This document shows positions 35,831 through 44,962 of a stretch of DNA of 64,000 nt, in pieces. Where the stretch lies: contig NZ_JANU01000002.1 of assembly GCF_001044395.1 (NCBI RefSeq), positions 1 through 64,000 of the forward strand. The letters are read 5' to 3'. Both the position numbers and the translations under genes were made by a program. Position 1 is the stretch's first letter; each line of letters starts with the position of its first letter. The notes under the pieces were generated by a model. It was not told the origin of the DNA and did not search any database. It saw only the letters and a program-made list of their open reading frames with translations. This DNA comes from Caenimonas sp. SL110 (GTDB taxonomy: Bacteria > Pseudomonadota > Gammaproteobacteria > Burkholderiales > Burkholderiaceae_C).

Positions 35831-36607
35831 TTACATGATAGCGAGCGCTACCAGCCCTGCATACTCTTTTAGGGCCTGCGTTACAAACCTGAGTGCGTCG
35901 ACCGACGGCACGAACGACGACATCGTGAAATTGTCTGCGGCGTCTCCCGACAGGTCAGATGGAATCGGGGTGATTGCAAGACCCTTGCCAGCCCAGACAC
36001 TTTCAAGGGTCTGAACGGCGCGCGGCATGTGCAGCGCCGAAGTCACCAGCAGGACGCGACGAGCGTGTAACCGTTCAACCAGCGGCAAGGCTTGCATGGC
36101 GTTTTCGCGGGTGTTGCGGCTCTGGTCATCAATGAGGATGCGCTCTGGCGGCACGCCCAGAACACTGAGCATCCTGACGATGGCGTACGCCTCTGGTTCG
36201 CGGCCCTGGGCCGGTGTGCGCTCTCCCGCCGCCACGACCAGCCAGGGTGCCTTTCCTGCCCGATACAGTGCGGCCGCCTGCCAGATCCGGTCGGCCGAGC
36301 CGCCCAGCGTCAGGTTGGGTCGTCGCGGCGGGCGGGCCCCAATCACCGACCCACCCAGCAAGACGATCACGTCACCGTGTGGCGCATTCACCACTGCGAG
36401 CGATTCGTAGCGGTTCTCCAGCGGCGCTCCCAGCAGCCTGCCCGCAACCGGCGTGGAGCCGATCCACAGAACCGAGATCGCGACGATCGCAAGCCCCCTG
36501 GCCAGGCGCTGACGTCTTCGCCAGCTCATCCATGCGCCCATTCCCAGGAGCCACGCCATCGACAGCGGCGACAGCAACCATGTGGCGAAGCTGGAGAGTT
36601 CAAGCAT
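35831..36607 (-). CDS. YdcF/ElyC-like (DUF218) membrane protein
   Basis: A 258-residue protein with two N-terminal membrane helices (LLSPLSMAWLLGMGAWM, GLAIVAISVLWIGSTPVA) and a soluble DUF218 domain: DVIVLLGGSVIG, ADRIWQAAALYRAGKAPWLVVAAG, DDQSRNTRENA and VTSALHMPRAV. ElyC and SanA relatives affect peptidoglycan and undecaprenyl-lipid-dependent envelope synthesis, so here it may help manage lipid carrier use during polymer assembly. It lies 12 nt after the carbamoyltransferase gene. Confidence 0.9.
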   Translation of the reverse strand: MLELSSFATWLLSPLSMAWLLGMGAWMSWRRRQRLARGLAIVAISVLWIGSTPVAGRLLGAPLENRYESLAVVNAPHGDVIVLLGGSVIGARPPRRPNLTLGGSADRIWQAAALYRAGKAPWLVVAAGERTPAQGREPEAYAIVRMLSVLGVPPERILIDDQSRNTRENAMQALPLVERLHARRVLLVTSALHMPRAVQTLESVWAGKGLAITPIPSDLSGDAADNFTMSSFVPSVDALRFVTQALKEYAGLVALAIM

Positions 36608-36619
36608 GGCCGCTGCCGT

Positions 36620-38377
36620 TCAGGCTGGTCCGTCTGGTGTGCGGGTGACCATGAAGCTGCCCAGCACCAGCAAATCCATCCGCGTGCGCAGGAAGCAATC
36701 GAGCGCCTGGGCGGGCGTGCACACGACGGGTTCGTTTTCGTTGAACGAGGTGTTGAGCACCATCGGCACATCGGTCAGGTCACGAAACGCGGATATCAGG
36801 CGGTGATAGCGCGGATTCGCGTGGGCAGTCACGGTCTGCAGCCGTCCTGATCCGTCGACATGGGTCACTGCCGGGATCAACGCGCGCTTGTCGCTTCGAA
36901 TCGGATAGACCTGCATCATGAACGGCACATCGCCGTCCAGTTCGAACCACTGCGGCACCGCTTCCTTGAGCACCGACGGCGCGAACGGGCGAAACGATTC
37001 GCGTCGCTTGATCTTGAGGTTGAGCCGCTCCTTCATGTCGGCGCGTCTCGGGTCGCCCAGGATCGAGCGGTTGCCCAAGGCTCGCGGTCCCCACTCCATC
37101 CGGCCCTGGAACCAGCCGACCACCTCGCCCCGGGCGATCGCGGCTGCGGTCTCCTGCGTCAATGCGTCCTCGTCGGCGTGGCGCACCTGGCAACCCGCGT
37201 CTGCGATCTCGACGGCGCGCGATTCAAGCAACGCCTTCACCGCGCCATCACTGAACGACGGTCCCCAATAAGCATGGTCATGGACCGGGCCGCGCTTGCC
37301 GCCCAGCTTGTGCCAGACCGAAAGCGCTGCGCCTATCGCGCCGCCCGCATCCCCGGCCGCCGACTGCACATAGACCTGGCGAAACGGCGAGCGCATCGTT
37401 ACCTTGCCGTTGGCCACGGAGTTCATCGCGCATCCACCCGACAGGGCGATGGCATCCATCGCATACCGCGAATGCAGCTTGCCCAGCAGGTGGAAGAAGG
37501 CTTCTTCGTACATCGCCTGCGCAGAGTGCGCGAGGTCCATGTGCCGTTGGGTGAGGGGTTCGTCGGGCTTTCTGCGCGGGCCCAGCAGTGCGATGAGGCC
37601 ATCGCTGAACAGGTCGCCAAACTCCGGGCTGCCGCCTTCCCACTCCATCGCCACCTTCTCGCGGTGATGGCGAAACAGATCGAGGTTGAGGCGAAAGCTG
37701 CCGTCGTCCTCAAGCGCCACGATCTGGCGCATGGCGCCCATGAAGGTCGGCTTGCCGTAGGGAGCCAGGCCCATCATCTTGTACTCGTCGCCGTAGTGCG
37801 CAAACCCGATGAACTGCGTGATGGCCTGGTAGAAGATGCCCAGCGAATGCGGAAACAGCACGCGGCCCGCTACATCGATCTTCGTGCCGTGCCCCACGCC
37901 CCACGCCGCGCTGGCGAAGTCTCCGAAGCCATCGACCGACACCACCACTGCGTCCTCGAATGGCGATACATGAAATGCGGATGACAGATGCGCCACATGG
38001 TGTTCGATGCCGTGGATCTGCCCGCGAAACTGCGTGCCCGGAAATGCCTTGGCCAGCTGCTGCGCCGCGCCCGTGCGCTTGCGCTTGTTGCGAAGCCGGT
38101 CCAGCACCATCGAGATGTCGGGCCGTTGGCGCAGTGTGTAGGCGACCTTGCGCGCCAGATTGGCGCGGCCGTCCTGGTTCAGCGCGATGTGGTCCACATC
38201 GGCAAGCGTGGCTCCGGCTTCCTGCAGGCAATAGCGAATCGCCTCCGCAGGAAAGCCCGCCCAGTGCTTGATGCGCAAAAAGCGCTCTTCTTCGGCGGCG
38301 GCCACCATCACGCCGTCACGAAAGATGCATGCCGACGCATCGCCGTGGAACGCGTTCAGTCCGAGGATCAGGCTCAA
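36620..38377 (-). CDS. NodU/TobZ-type carbamoyltransferase
   Basis: A 585-residue O-carbamoyltransferase that uses carbamoyl phosphate and ATP to carbamoylate sugar hydroxyls. The N-terminal Kae1-like domain begins LILGLNAFHGDASACIF and contains HGIEHHVAHLSSAFHVSPF and VVSVDGFGD. LSGGCAMNSVANGK and the C-terminal YrdC-like GRMEWGPRALGNRSIL and FNENEPVVCTP follow. The TTG start at 38377 overlaps the upstream GT stop (TTGA) and gives the standard family N terminus. It predicts that the polymer or glycan made here carries carbamoyl groups. Confidence 0.94.
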   Translation of the reverse strand: MSLILGLNAFHGDASACIFRDGVMVAAAEEERFLRIKHWAGFPAEAIRYCLQEAGATLADVDHIALNQDGRANLARKVAYTLRQRPDISMVLDRLRNKRKRTGAAQQLAKAFPGTQFRGQIHGIEHHVAHLSSAFHVSPFEDAVVVSVDGFGDFASAAWGVGHGTKIDVAGRVLFPHSLGIFYQAITQFIGFAHYGDEYKMMGLAPYGKPTFMGAMRQIVALEDDGSFRLNLDLFRHHREKVAMEWEGGSPEFGDLFSDGLIALLGPRRKPDEPLTQRHMDLAHSAQAMYEEAFFHLLGKLHSRYAMDAIALSGGCAMNSVANGKVTMRSPFRQVYVQSAAGDAGGAIGAALSVWHKLGGKRGPVHDHAYWGPSFSDGAVKALLESRAVEIADAGCQVRHADEDALTQETAAAIARGEVVGWFQGRMEWGPRALGNRSILGDPRRADMKERLNLKIKRRESFRPFAPSVLKEAVPQWFELDGDVPFMMQVYPIRSDKRALIPAVTHVDGSGRLQTVTAHANPRYHRLISAFRDLTDVPMVLNTSFNENEPVVCTPAQALDCFLRTRMDLLVLGSFMVTRTPDGPA

Positions 38378-39237
38378 TGGGTGCTCCGCTGTTCGAGATC
38401 GAAGACCTTGAGTGCCACCTGCGTCTGGTACATCGCCCGCATGCGGCAGAACATGAAGCCTTCCCGCCCGTCGAGAAAGCCGCGCCGCCAGATGTAGCTG
38501 TAGAGAAAGTAAGCGATGCCGCGTGCAGGAAGGCGCGCCGCCACGCGCTTGAGCGCGGCGCGTCGCTCGAGCGCGTCGCCCGACAGCAGCGATGCCCAGC
38601 CGACGCCACTGCCATCGAAGCCGCCCCGTGACGCGTGTTCGAACTGCGCGTCCTTGGTGGAATAGCGGTTTTGCCGATCGAACCACTCGTCGATGCCCTT
38701 GAGGTTCTCATCGACCAGGTCGCAGCGCAGATCGCGAACTTCGCCTTCGACCTGCTGCGTCTCTGCGTGTCCGCGATTTTCGTAACGCACGCGACCGAGC
38801 CGGATGAAGCGCACCACCCAGGTGGGGTACAGGCTGCTGTGGCGCAGCCATTTGCCCCACATGTGAAAGCGCCGGCGAACACGGTAAGCGCCCACGCCAG
38901 GCGCATCGGCCTGCGCCAGCGTCGTGAGCTCATGGGCAAGGTCCGGCGGCACGCGTTCATCTGCATCGAGCACGAGAACCCACGGGTGCCGTGGCGCGGT
39001 GTGGTCCAGGGCCCAGTTGCGCTGGGTGCCGAAACCTTCAAATCGATTCTGGAAGAAGCGCACACCCGAGCTCTGGCAGATCTGCGCCGTCGCGTCCGTG
39101 CTGAACGAATCGATCACGATCACGTCATCGCACCAGCCAAGCGATGCCAGGCAATGGGGCAGGTGGATCTCTTCGTTGAGCGTGAAGATCATCACGCTGA
39201 CTGGCGAAGTGGCGCGCGGCGGCGGTGTGTTGCTCAT
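38374..39237 (-). CDS. Family 2 glycosyltransferase (WaaE/KdtX-like)
   Basis: A 287-residue GT-A enzyme. It has VSVMIFTLNEEIHLPHCLAS, VIVIDSFSTDAT, the DADERVPPDL metal-binding region, and a central RVRRRFHMWGKWLRHSSLYP block typical of the WaaE/KdtX group that adds sugars to LPS inner core or exopolysaccharide. ATG at 39237 overlaps the galE stop (ATGA). It is followed by the carbamoyltransferase through a TTGA overlap. Confidence 0.9.
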   Translation of the reverse strand: MSNTPPPRATSPVSVMIFTLNEEIHLPHCLASLGWCDDVIVIDSFSTDATAQICQSSGVRFFQNRFEGFGTQRNWALDHTAPRHPWVLVLDADERVPPDLAHELTTLAQADAPGVGAYRVRRRFHMWGKWLRHSSLYPTWVVRFIRLGRVRYENRGHAETQQVEGEVRDLRCDLVDENLKGIDEWFDRQNRYSTKDAQFEHASRGGFDGSGVGWASLLSGDALERRAALKRVAARLPARGIAYFLYSYIWRRGFLDGREGFMFCRMRAMYQTQVALKVFDLEQRSTH

Positions 39238-40205
39238 CGCGCCCTCTGGTGCCATCGCCACGCGGTCTCGACGATGGCTTCAAGCGTGGTGTGCTGCGGG
39301 TTCCAGCCGAGTTCGCGTCGCACGCGGCTGGCGTCGCCCACCAGCGCGGGCGGGTCACCGGCCCGCGCAGGCCCGATGGTGTGCGGCACCTTGCGGCCCG
39401 TGACACGCTCGACTGTCTCTATCACTTCGCGCACAGAAAACCCCATGCCGTTGCCCAGGTTGTATGCCGTGGTCGGCCGGCCCGACTCGAGTGCACCAAG
39501 CGCGAGCACATGCGCCCGGGCCAGGTCATCGACGTGGATGTAGTCGCGCACGCAAGTGCCGTCGGGCGTGGGGTAGTCGTCGCCGAACACGGTCAGGCTT
39601 CCAGTGCCTGCCGCCGCATCGAGCGCCAGCGGAATGAGATGCGTCTCGGGCTCGTGGCATTCGCCAATGAGGCCGTCGACGTCGGCGCCCGCCGCGTTGA
39701 AATAACGCAGCGAGATCGAGCGCAGGCCGTGCGCTGCGTCGAAGTCGCGCAGCATGCGTTCGACCATCAGCTTGGAGGCGCCATACGGATTGACCGGCGA
39801 CTGCGCATGGTCTTCGGGAATCGGGCTGACCTGGGGCACGCCGTAGGTGGCGCAGGTGCTTGAAAAGACGAACTGCCCGATGCCGGCGTCGCGCGCGGCT
39901 TCAAGCAGCGTGAGCGATCCGTCCACGTTGTTGCGGTAGTACTTGCCCGGGTTCGTCACCGATTCGCCCACATAGGCAAAGGCCGCGAAATGCATCACTG
40001 CCATCGGCTGGTAGGTGCGCAAGGCCTGGTCGAGTGCGCCCCTGTCCCGGATGTCGGCTTCGACCAGCGGCCCCCATTGCACCGCCGACCGGTGTCCGTT
40101 GACCATGCTGTCGTACGCGACCGGCAGGTAGCCCGCTGCGGCGAGCGCCTTGCAGGTGTGGCTTGCGATGTAGCCTGCTGCGCCGGTCACCAGAATCGTT
40201 TTCAT
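39234..40205 (-). CDS. galE: UDP-glucose 4-epimerase
   Basis: Extended short-chain dehydrogenase of 323 residues that interconverts UDP-glucose and UDP-galactose. It has the NAD-binding TGAAGYIASHTCKAL at the N terminus, MHFAAFAYVGESV, FSSTCATYG for the catalytic Ser/Thr and NPYGASKLMVERML for the YxxxK pair, and YIHVDDLARAHV. Its presence predicts Gal or GalNAc-type residues in the polymer. It is coupled on both sides by ATGA overlaps. Confidence 0.95.
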   Translation of the reverse strand: MKTILVTGAAGYIASHTCKALAAAGYLPVAYDSMVNGHRSAVQWGPLVEADIRDRGALDQALRTYQPMAVMHFAAFAYVGESVTNPGKYYRNNVDGSLTLLEAARDAGIGQFVFSSTCATYGVPQVSPIPEDHAQSPVNPYGASKLMVERMLRDFDAAHGLRSISLRYFNAAGADVDGLIGECHEPETHLIPLALDAAAGTGSLTVFGDDYPTPDGTCVRDYIHVDDLARAHVLALGALESGRPTTAYNLGNGMGFSVREVIETVERVTGRKVPHTIGPARAGDPPALVGDASRVRRELGWNPQHTTLEAIVETAWRWHQRAR

Positions 40206-41368
40206 CGCGCGAGGATTTCCGTGTAGAGATGGCTCAGGCGCTCGCCCATGGCCTGCATTGAAAAACGCGTCAACGCGAGTTGCCTGGCGTTGATTGACAT
40301 GGTGCGAAGAGCGGACCTGTCGGCCATCATAAAGTGCAGGCCGCGCGCAATGTCGGCGGCGTCGGTGGTGACGGCGATACCGGCAGCGGCTTGCACCACG
40401 TCGTCGCTGACGGCAACGCCCCGGCCCAGCAGGCAGGGCACGCCGCAGGCCAGTGCCTCTGCGGCGGCCATGCCGAAGTTCTCGGAGTGCGAAGGCAACA
40501 CGAAGATGTCGGCAGCTTCGAATGCACGCCGCTTGTCGTCGCCTTCGACATGCCCTGCCCAGTGAATGCGGTCCGCCATCGCCAGCGCACTTGCGCGGGC
40601 CTTGAGCGATGCAACATAGGGCGCAGGGCCGTCGCCTGCGATCGTCAGGCGCACATCGGAGTGCGTGTTGGGGCGCTCTTTCGCAAGCAGCGCGAAAGCA
40701 TCGAGCAAGCCTTCCAGATTTTTCTTCGGGTCCAGCCGTGACAGGAACAGCAGCGTGAACCCGCGTGCGTCACCACCTGCCGGTCGCTCGCACAGGTTGG
40801 CGTCGTCGGGCATCTGGACGCCCAGCGGGATCACGACCGGTTTCAGGGTCAATCCCTGCTGCACCGCCTCGGCTGCCTCCTGCTGGCTGGTGAACCGAAC
40901 GGCAGCGGCGCGAGCCAGGATAGGGCCTTCGATGAACCGCATCGACAGCCGCTTGAGCGCGGGCCTGCGCTGCGTCATGCCGTAGCGGTTGAGCGTTCCG
41001 ATCGGCTCGATGATGTAGGGCACGCCGGCGCGATGCGCGGCCATCGCTGCAACGACCGATGTGAACGAGAACAGCGCATGGATGTGCAGCAGGTCGTACC
41101 GCTTTGCGTTGCTTGCGATCCATGTTGCGAACGGACCCGACACCTTGTAGAACTCGAAGCCCTTGCGAAAGTACCAGCGCGTGATGCCGTCTTCTGCCAG
41201 GGCAACGCCGCAGGGGCGGCCGTTGTGTTGGCCGGGGCCGTCGTCGTCGGTCGTGGCGGTTTCCACTGCGATGCCCTGCACGGAAATCGCGCGCTCCATC
41301 GCCAGCAATGCAGCGGTTGCGCCGCCGTGAACCTCGGCCAGCGAGGGGATCACGTGCAGTACCTTCAC
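40202..41368 (-). CDS. Family 4 glycosyltransferase
   Basis: A 388-residue GT-B enzyme. The N-terminal acceptor domain begins VLHVIPSLAEVHGGATAALL and includes YIIEPIGTLNRYGMTQRRP. The donor domain has FLSRLDPKKNLEGLLDAFAL, HWAGHVEGDDKRRAFEAAD and the E-x7-E motif SHSENFGMAAAEALACG. The start is GTG, overlapping the previous stop (GTGA). Similar proteins assemble exopolysaccharide repeats; sugar unknown. Confidence 0.91.
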   Translation of the reverse strand: MKVLHVIPSLAEVHGGATAALLAMERAISVQGIAVETATTDDDGPGQHNGRPCGVALAEDGITRWYFRKGFEFYKVSGPFATWIASNAKRYDLLHIHALFSFTSVVAAMAAHRAGVPYIIEPIGTLNRYGMTQRRPALKRLSMRFIEGPILARAAAVRFTSQQEAAEAVQQGLTLKPVVIPLGVQMPDDANLCERPAGGDARGFTLLFLSRLDPKKNLEGLLDAFALLAKERPNTHSDVRLTIAGDGPAPYVASLKARASALAMADRIHWAGHVEGDDKRRAFEAADIFVLPSHSENFGMAAAEALACGVPCLLGRGVAVSDDVVQAAAGIAVTTDAADIARGLHFMMADRSALRTMSINARQLALTRFSMQAMGERLSHLYTEILAR

Positions 41369-42567
41369 GCGCCGTCCCGCACAAAGGCTATGGCGTCCAC
41401 GGTGCCCTTGACTGCCTGGTCTATGCCGTAGCGCGTGTGGACACGTTCGCGCGCACGAGCGCCCATCGCTGCCAATGCCGCAGGATCAGCGACCGATTGC
41501 TTCATGCAGGCCGCGAGCGCGGTGATATCGCCAAAGGCAAAGATGTGCCCCGTCTCACCGGGCGTCACCAGGTCCTGCGCGCATCCCACGCGGTCGCTCA
41601 CGATGGCCGGCAAACCGCACGCCATCGCTTCGTTGACCACCAGGCCCCAGGTTTCGCCGAAGTCAGACGGCAGCACCAGGCAGTCCGCTGCGGCATACGC
41701 CCGCGTGATCTCCGACTGGTTCATGAAGCCTGCAAAGGTCACGGGCAGATGGGCCTGCCCAACCTGCGCCTGCGCCTGCGCCATCAGTTCGCCCGACCCG
41801 ACCACCAGCACATGAAACGAAGCGGCTTCTTTTGCAAGGATCGCCGTTGCCGCCAGCAGGTCGAAGATGCGCTTCTTGCTCTCAAGCTTGCCGACGTACA
41901 CAAAGCATGTGGCGCCGGGCGCAATGCCCCATGCCTTGCGCAATGCGTCGCGTTCGGGCGCGAGCAGGCGTGCGTTGGAGGCGAAGCGGTCGTTGTCGAT
42001 GAAGTAGGGCGCGTCAAACAGTTTCTCGGGGCCGACACCGTAGTCCTCGTAGAACTGCCGGCTGGAGCGCCCGATGGGCAGCATGGCCGCGCACTGCGCC
42101 AACAGGATGCGATGCGCGATGCGCGCCATCACCCCGCGTGGCCGCAGCGCATTGGACTCGCCGCGCATGATGACCGGAATGCGCAGCCAGCGGGCCGCCG
42201 CGAGCATTTGCACCAGCGGCCAGATGTGCCAGCCGGTGAGCACCACGACATCGGCGTTGCACTCTCGCAGCAACGCCAGCGGCTTGTGAATGCGGGCAGC
42301 AAAAAATCCGTCAAAGCCGCCGGGTCCGCGCACCTCGGGTGCGAGCTTCCACGCATATCCGTCCAGCAGTGGAATGTCCCATTCGAAGGCAACGCCGAAA
42401 CCGTGCCCCTGCTGCTTCGCATCGGGAATCTGCACGAACAGCACCGAGAAGTCGATATCGCTGCGACGCGCGAGCGCCCGGAACCACGGCACCTGGTACT
42501 GGATCGGATGCGACGCGATCACCAGGACGCGTGGCGGTGCCTTTGCGGTCGGCTGGGCGTCGCTCAC
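41365..42567 (-). CDS. Family 4 glycosyltransferase
   Basis: A 400-residue GT-B enzyme with RVLVIASHPIQYQVPWFRAL, which is characteristic of a GT4 subgroup whose N terminus contains the HPIQY element. The donor domain has VYVGKLESKKRIFDLLAA, VTFAGFMNQSEITRAY and PSDFGETWGLVVNEAMACGLPA with the paired Glu residues. GTG start overlaps the stop of the polymerase gene (GTGA). Confidence 0.9.
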   Translation of the reverse strand: MSDAQPTAKAPPRVLVIASHPIQYQVPWFRALARRSDIDFSVLFVQIPDAKQQGHGFGVAFEWDIPLLDGYAWKLAPEVRGPGGFDGFFAARIHKPLALLRECNADVVVLTGWHIWPLVQMLAAARWLRIPVIMRGESNALRPRGVMARIAHRILLAQCAAMLPIGRSSRQFYEDYGVGPEKLFDAPYFIDNDRFASNARLLAPERDALRKAWGIAPGATCFVYVGKLESKKRIFDLLAATAILAKEAASFHVLVVGSGELMAQAQAQVGQAHLPVTFAGFMNQSEITRAYAAADCLVLPSDFGETWGLVVNEAMACGLPAIVSDRVGCAQDLVTPGETGHIFAFGDITALAACMKQSVADPAALAAMGARARERVHTRYGIDQAVKGTVDAIAFVRDGA

Positions 42568-44069
42568 TGCTGTCCGGCAGAGGGCATCGAAAGGCCCTGC
42601 GGTTCGGTCACGCCCATGCCCGCACCCATGTAGCCGGGTTGGTAAGGCGCGGGAGCGCGGCGCAGGCCGTCACCCCTGGCCGCCAGCACCGGCATGGCGA
42701 GCAGGAAGCCCAGGCTCCAGCCCAGGATCAGCAGCACGAAGAGGTCGCTGTACGCCTGCGTTGCCACGCTGAACGTCGCGGCGTTGGCCACCAGGAATGC
42801 GATCAATCCGTACGACAGCCGCGCGTGCTGCGGCGACTGGATCGTGAGGAACGTCACCTGCGCCCTGAGGTGTTTGCCCAGCGCGACAAACAGCCACAGC
42901 ACGACGAAGAGGCCGGGCACGCCCAGTTCCATCGTGACCTTGCCGAGGCCTCCTTCAGCGGGCCCCCGGCTGATGCCATTGGCCTCGGCGATGGCGCTGG
43001 TGCCCTGGCTTCCGGTGCCCAGGCCCGCGCCCATCCAGCCATAGCGGTTGATGGACCAGCTCACCGGCCTGACACCCAGTTCGTCGATGCGGCTGGGCAG
43101 GTCGTTGAACACCGACTTGCCGCGTGCCGCATAGCCTTCCATGCCGGTGGGGTCCTTGAGCTGCAGGTCGTTGGTGTACGACCTGCTCACCAGGTCAGGC
43201 GCGATGAAGCCGACGATGCCCACGTAACCGATGGCCCCTGCCGCCAGCACGACCATGGCCAGCCGGGCTGCACCTCGCTGCAGCCATGCCACGAGGAAGA
43301 AATAGATGGTGATGAAGACCGTGATCTCGACCAGCAGCTTGCGCCGGCCGGTCAACAGCCCGAGCGAGACGAGGACGGCGATCAATGCGGCCGCCATCAG
43401 CAGGCGCACCAGCGTCGCCCGCTTGCCGATGGACAGGATGAAAACAAAACAGGCGATCGTCGCCGTATGCCATGCGGCAATCTCCGAGGCCCTGAAGAAG
43501 CCGGAGTACGCCTTCAGGATGGTGCCCACGTCATAGATGATCTGGCCTTCGCCGATCTCGCCCAGCATCGCCCAGGTGAAGCCGATGTATTCAAGGTAAA
43601 CACCCGACAGGGCCACGAGTGCGACGATCACGTAGGCGAGCATGATCTTTCTCACCCCACGCAGGCCCCGGCGCGTGGCGAACTGGTAGGCCAGCACGAC
43701 TGCGGGAATGGGCGCAAGCCACACCAGCAGGCCGATGGCCGGCATGAGCCAGCTGCCGTAGCGGGCCAGCGAATGAAACGCCTGCGCGAGCACCAGCAGG
43801 ATGAACACGGTGAACGGCACCTTGAGGTGGCGCTTCCAGCCGTAGATGGATCGCAGCCCAAGGGGTACACGCGCTCCGGCGGCTCGCAGCCACGTCAGCC
43901 CGAACATCAGTCCGACCAGAACGACGTAGTAGGTCGGCTGGCCGGGCGCGAGCTTGCGCAGGGGGTCTTGCGCCACACCGATGAAGATGCACACGAGCAG
44001 GCCCTTGCGCCAATCGAGGACCGTGAGCAGGCCTGCAAATCCCAGCAGTGCGATCGTCAACAGTGTCAT
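42564..44069 (-). CDS. Wzy/WaaL-superfamily polymerase or ligase
   Basis: A 501-residue polytopic membrane protein with about eleven to twelve hydrophobic segments. A large extracytoplasmic region near residues 290-390 carries SRSYTNDLQLKDPTGMEG and GAGLGTGSQGTSAIAEANG, as in O-antigen polymerases and ligases. The topology and location within the glycosyltransferase run suit repeat-unit polymerase (Wzy) better than ligase, but sequence alone does not separate them. It is flanked by an ATGA overlap upstream and a GTGA overlap downstream. Confidence 0.78.
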   Translation of the reverse strand: MTLLTIALLGFAGLLTVLDWRKGLLVCIFIGVAQDPLRKLAPGQPTYYVVLVGLMFGLTWLRAAGARVPLGLRSIYGWKRHLKVPFTVFILLVLAQAFHSLARYGSWLMPAIGLLVWLAPIPAVVLAYQFATRRGLRGVRKIMLAYVIVALVALSGVYLEYIGFTWAMLGEIGEGQIIYDVGTILKAYSGFFRASEIAAWHTATIACFVFILSIGKRATLVRLLMAAALIAVLVSLGLLTGRRKLLVEITVFITIYFFLVAWLQRGAARLAMVVLAAGAIGYVGIVGFIAPDLVSRSYTNDLQLKDPTGMEGYAARGKSVFNDLPSRIDELGVRPVSWSINRYGWMGAGLGTGSQGTSAIAEANGISRGPAEGGLGKVTMELGVPGLFVVLWLFVALGKHLRAQVTFLTIQSPQHARLSYGLIAFLVANAATFSVATQAYSDLFVLLILGWSLGFLLAMPVLAARGDGLRRAPAPYQPGYMGAGMGVTEPQGLSMPSAGQQ

Positions 44070-44962
44070 GGTCCGGTTCTGGTAGCGGCGTCGGGAAGCC
44101 GTTTGGGCCCCCTGAGCGTCAGGGCAGCGGCCCAGGCCATTGCGCTCAGTTCAGCAAAGAGTGTGCCCACGATACGCCAGGGGTGGCGCAGATGGTAGCG
44201 CGTGGTGACAGAGCGCAAGGGGCGTGTTGCAAAGTCACGCCATGTGCCGGTGCGCAGCGCGAAGTAATACGCACCCACCGCGTGATCGGGCCGCCAGGTG
44301 CTCAGGTGGTCGCCGAAAGTGCGCGTGCCGCCAGCGGTCACCTTGAGGTGATGCAGGCAGGCGGCGGGCTCGAAGCGGATCTGGCGGCCGCAGGCCTTGA
44401 ACCGGTGCGCGAATTCGGCTTCGAAGCGATAGGCCACCTTCACGAAGTTCTCATCGAACCCGCCCAGCTCCAGCGCGATGGCGCGCGGCACGCTGAAGTT
44501 GCCGCCCATGAACTCATGGATCCATCGGGGCTGGGTGGACGCGAAACGAAACGGATCGCCGTTGGCAACCGCAACGTCTTCTTCCCAGGGCTGGATCACG
44601 CGGCCCGCGACGATGATGCCTTGCGGATGCGCCGCGTGAGCCTGCACATGCGCGGCGAGCAGTCCGGCCTCCGGTGCGATGTCGTCGTCCAGAAACAGCA
44701 CGAGGGGGCAGGCCGCACGCAGCAACCCCTGGTTCATGGCGGCAGGGATGGATGGCAGCGTGAGCCGGACCCATCCGATATCGCCCGCATCGGCCATGGC
44801 CTGCAATGCGTGGCTCGTCTCCGGTTCATGGGTTGCGGTTTGGTCGAGCACCAGGATTTCTGCCGCGCGGGGTTCCATCGCCAGCAGGCTGCGCAGGGTA
44901 TCAACCAGCACGGCCTCGCGCCGGTAGGTGGGAATGGCGACCGTGAGGGCAAGGCGGCTCAT
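44066..44962 (-). CDS. Family 2 glycosyltransferase
   Basis: A 298-residue GT-A enzyme. Features are LTVAIPTYRREAVLVDTLRS, ILVLDQTATHEPETSHALQA, LFLDDDIAPEAGLLAAHV (DDD metal site) and ELGGFDENFVKVAYRFEAEF in the acceptor region. A C-terminal hydrophobic segment (LFAELSAMAWAAALTL) may attach it to the membrane. Coupled by ATGA overlaps to both neighbours. Confidence 0.88.
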   Translation of the reverse strand: MSRLALTVAIPTYRREAVLVDTLRSLLAMEPRAAEILVLDQTATHEPETSHALQAMADAGDIGWVRLTLPSIPAAMNQGLLRAACPLVLFLDDDIAPEAGLLAAHVQAHAAHPQGIIVAGRVIQPWEEDVAVANGDPFRFASTQPRWIHEFMGGNFSVPRAIALELGGFDENFVKVAYRFEAEFAHRFKACGRQIRFEPAACLHHLKVTAGGTRTFGDHLSTWRPDHAVGAYYFALRTGTWRDFATRPLRSVTTRYHLRHPWRIVGTLFAELSAMAWAAALTLRGPKRLPDAATRTGP

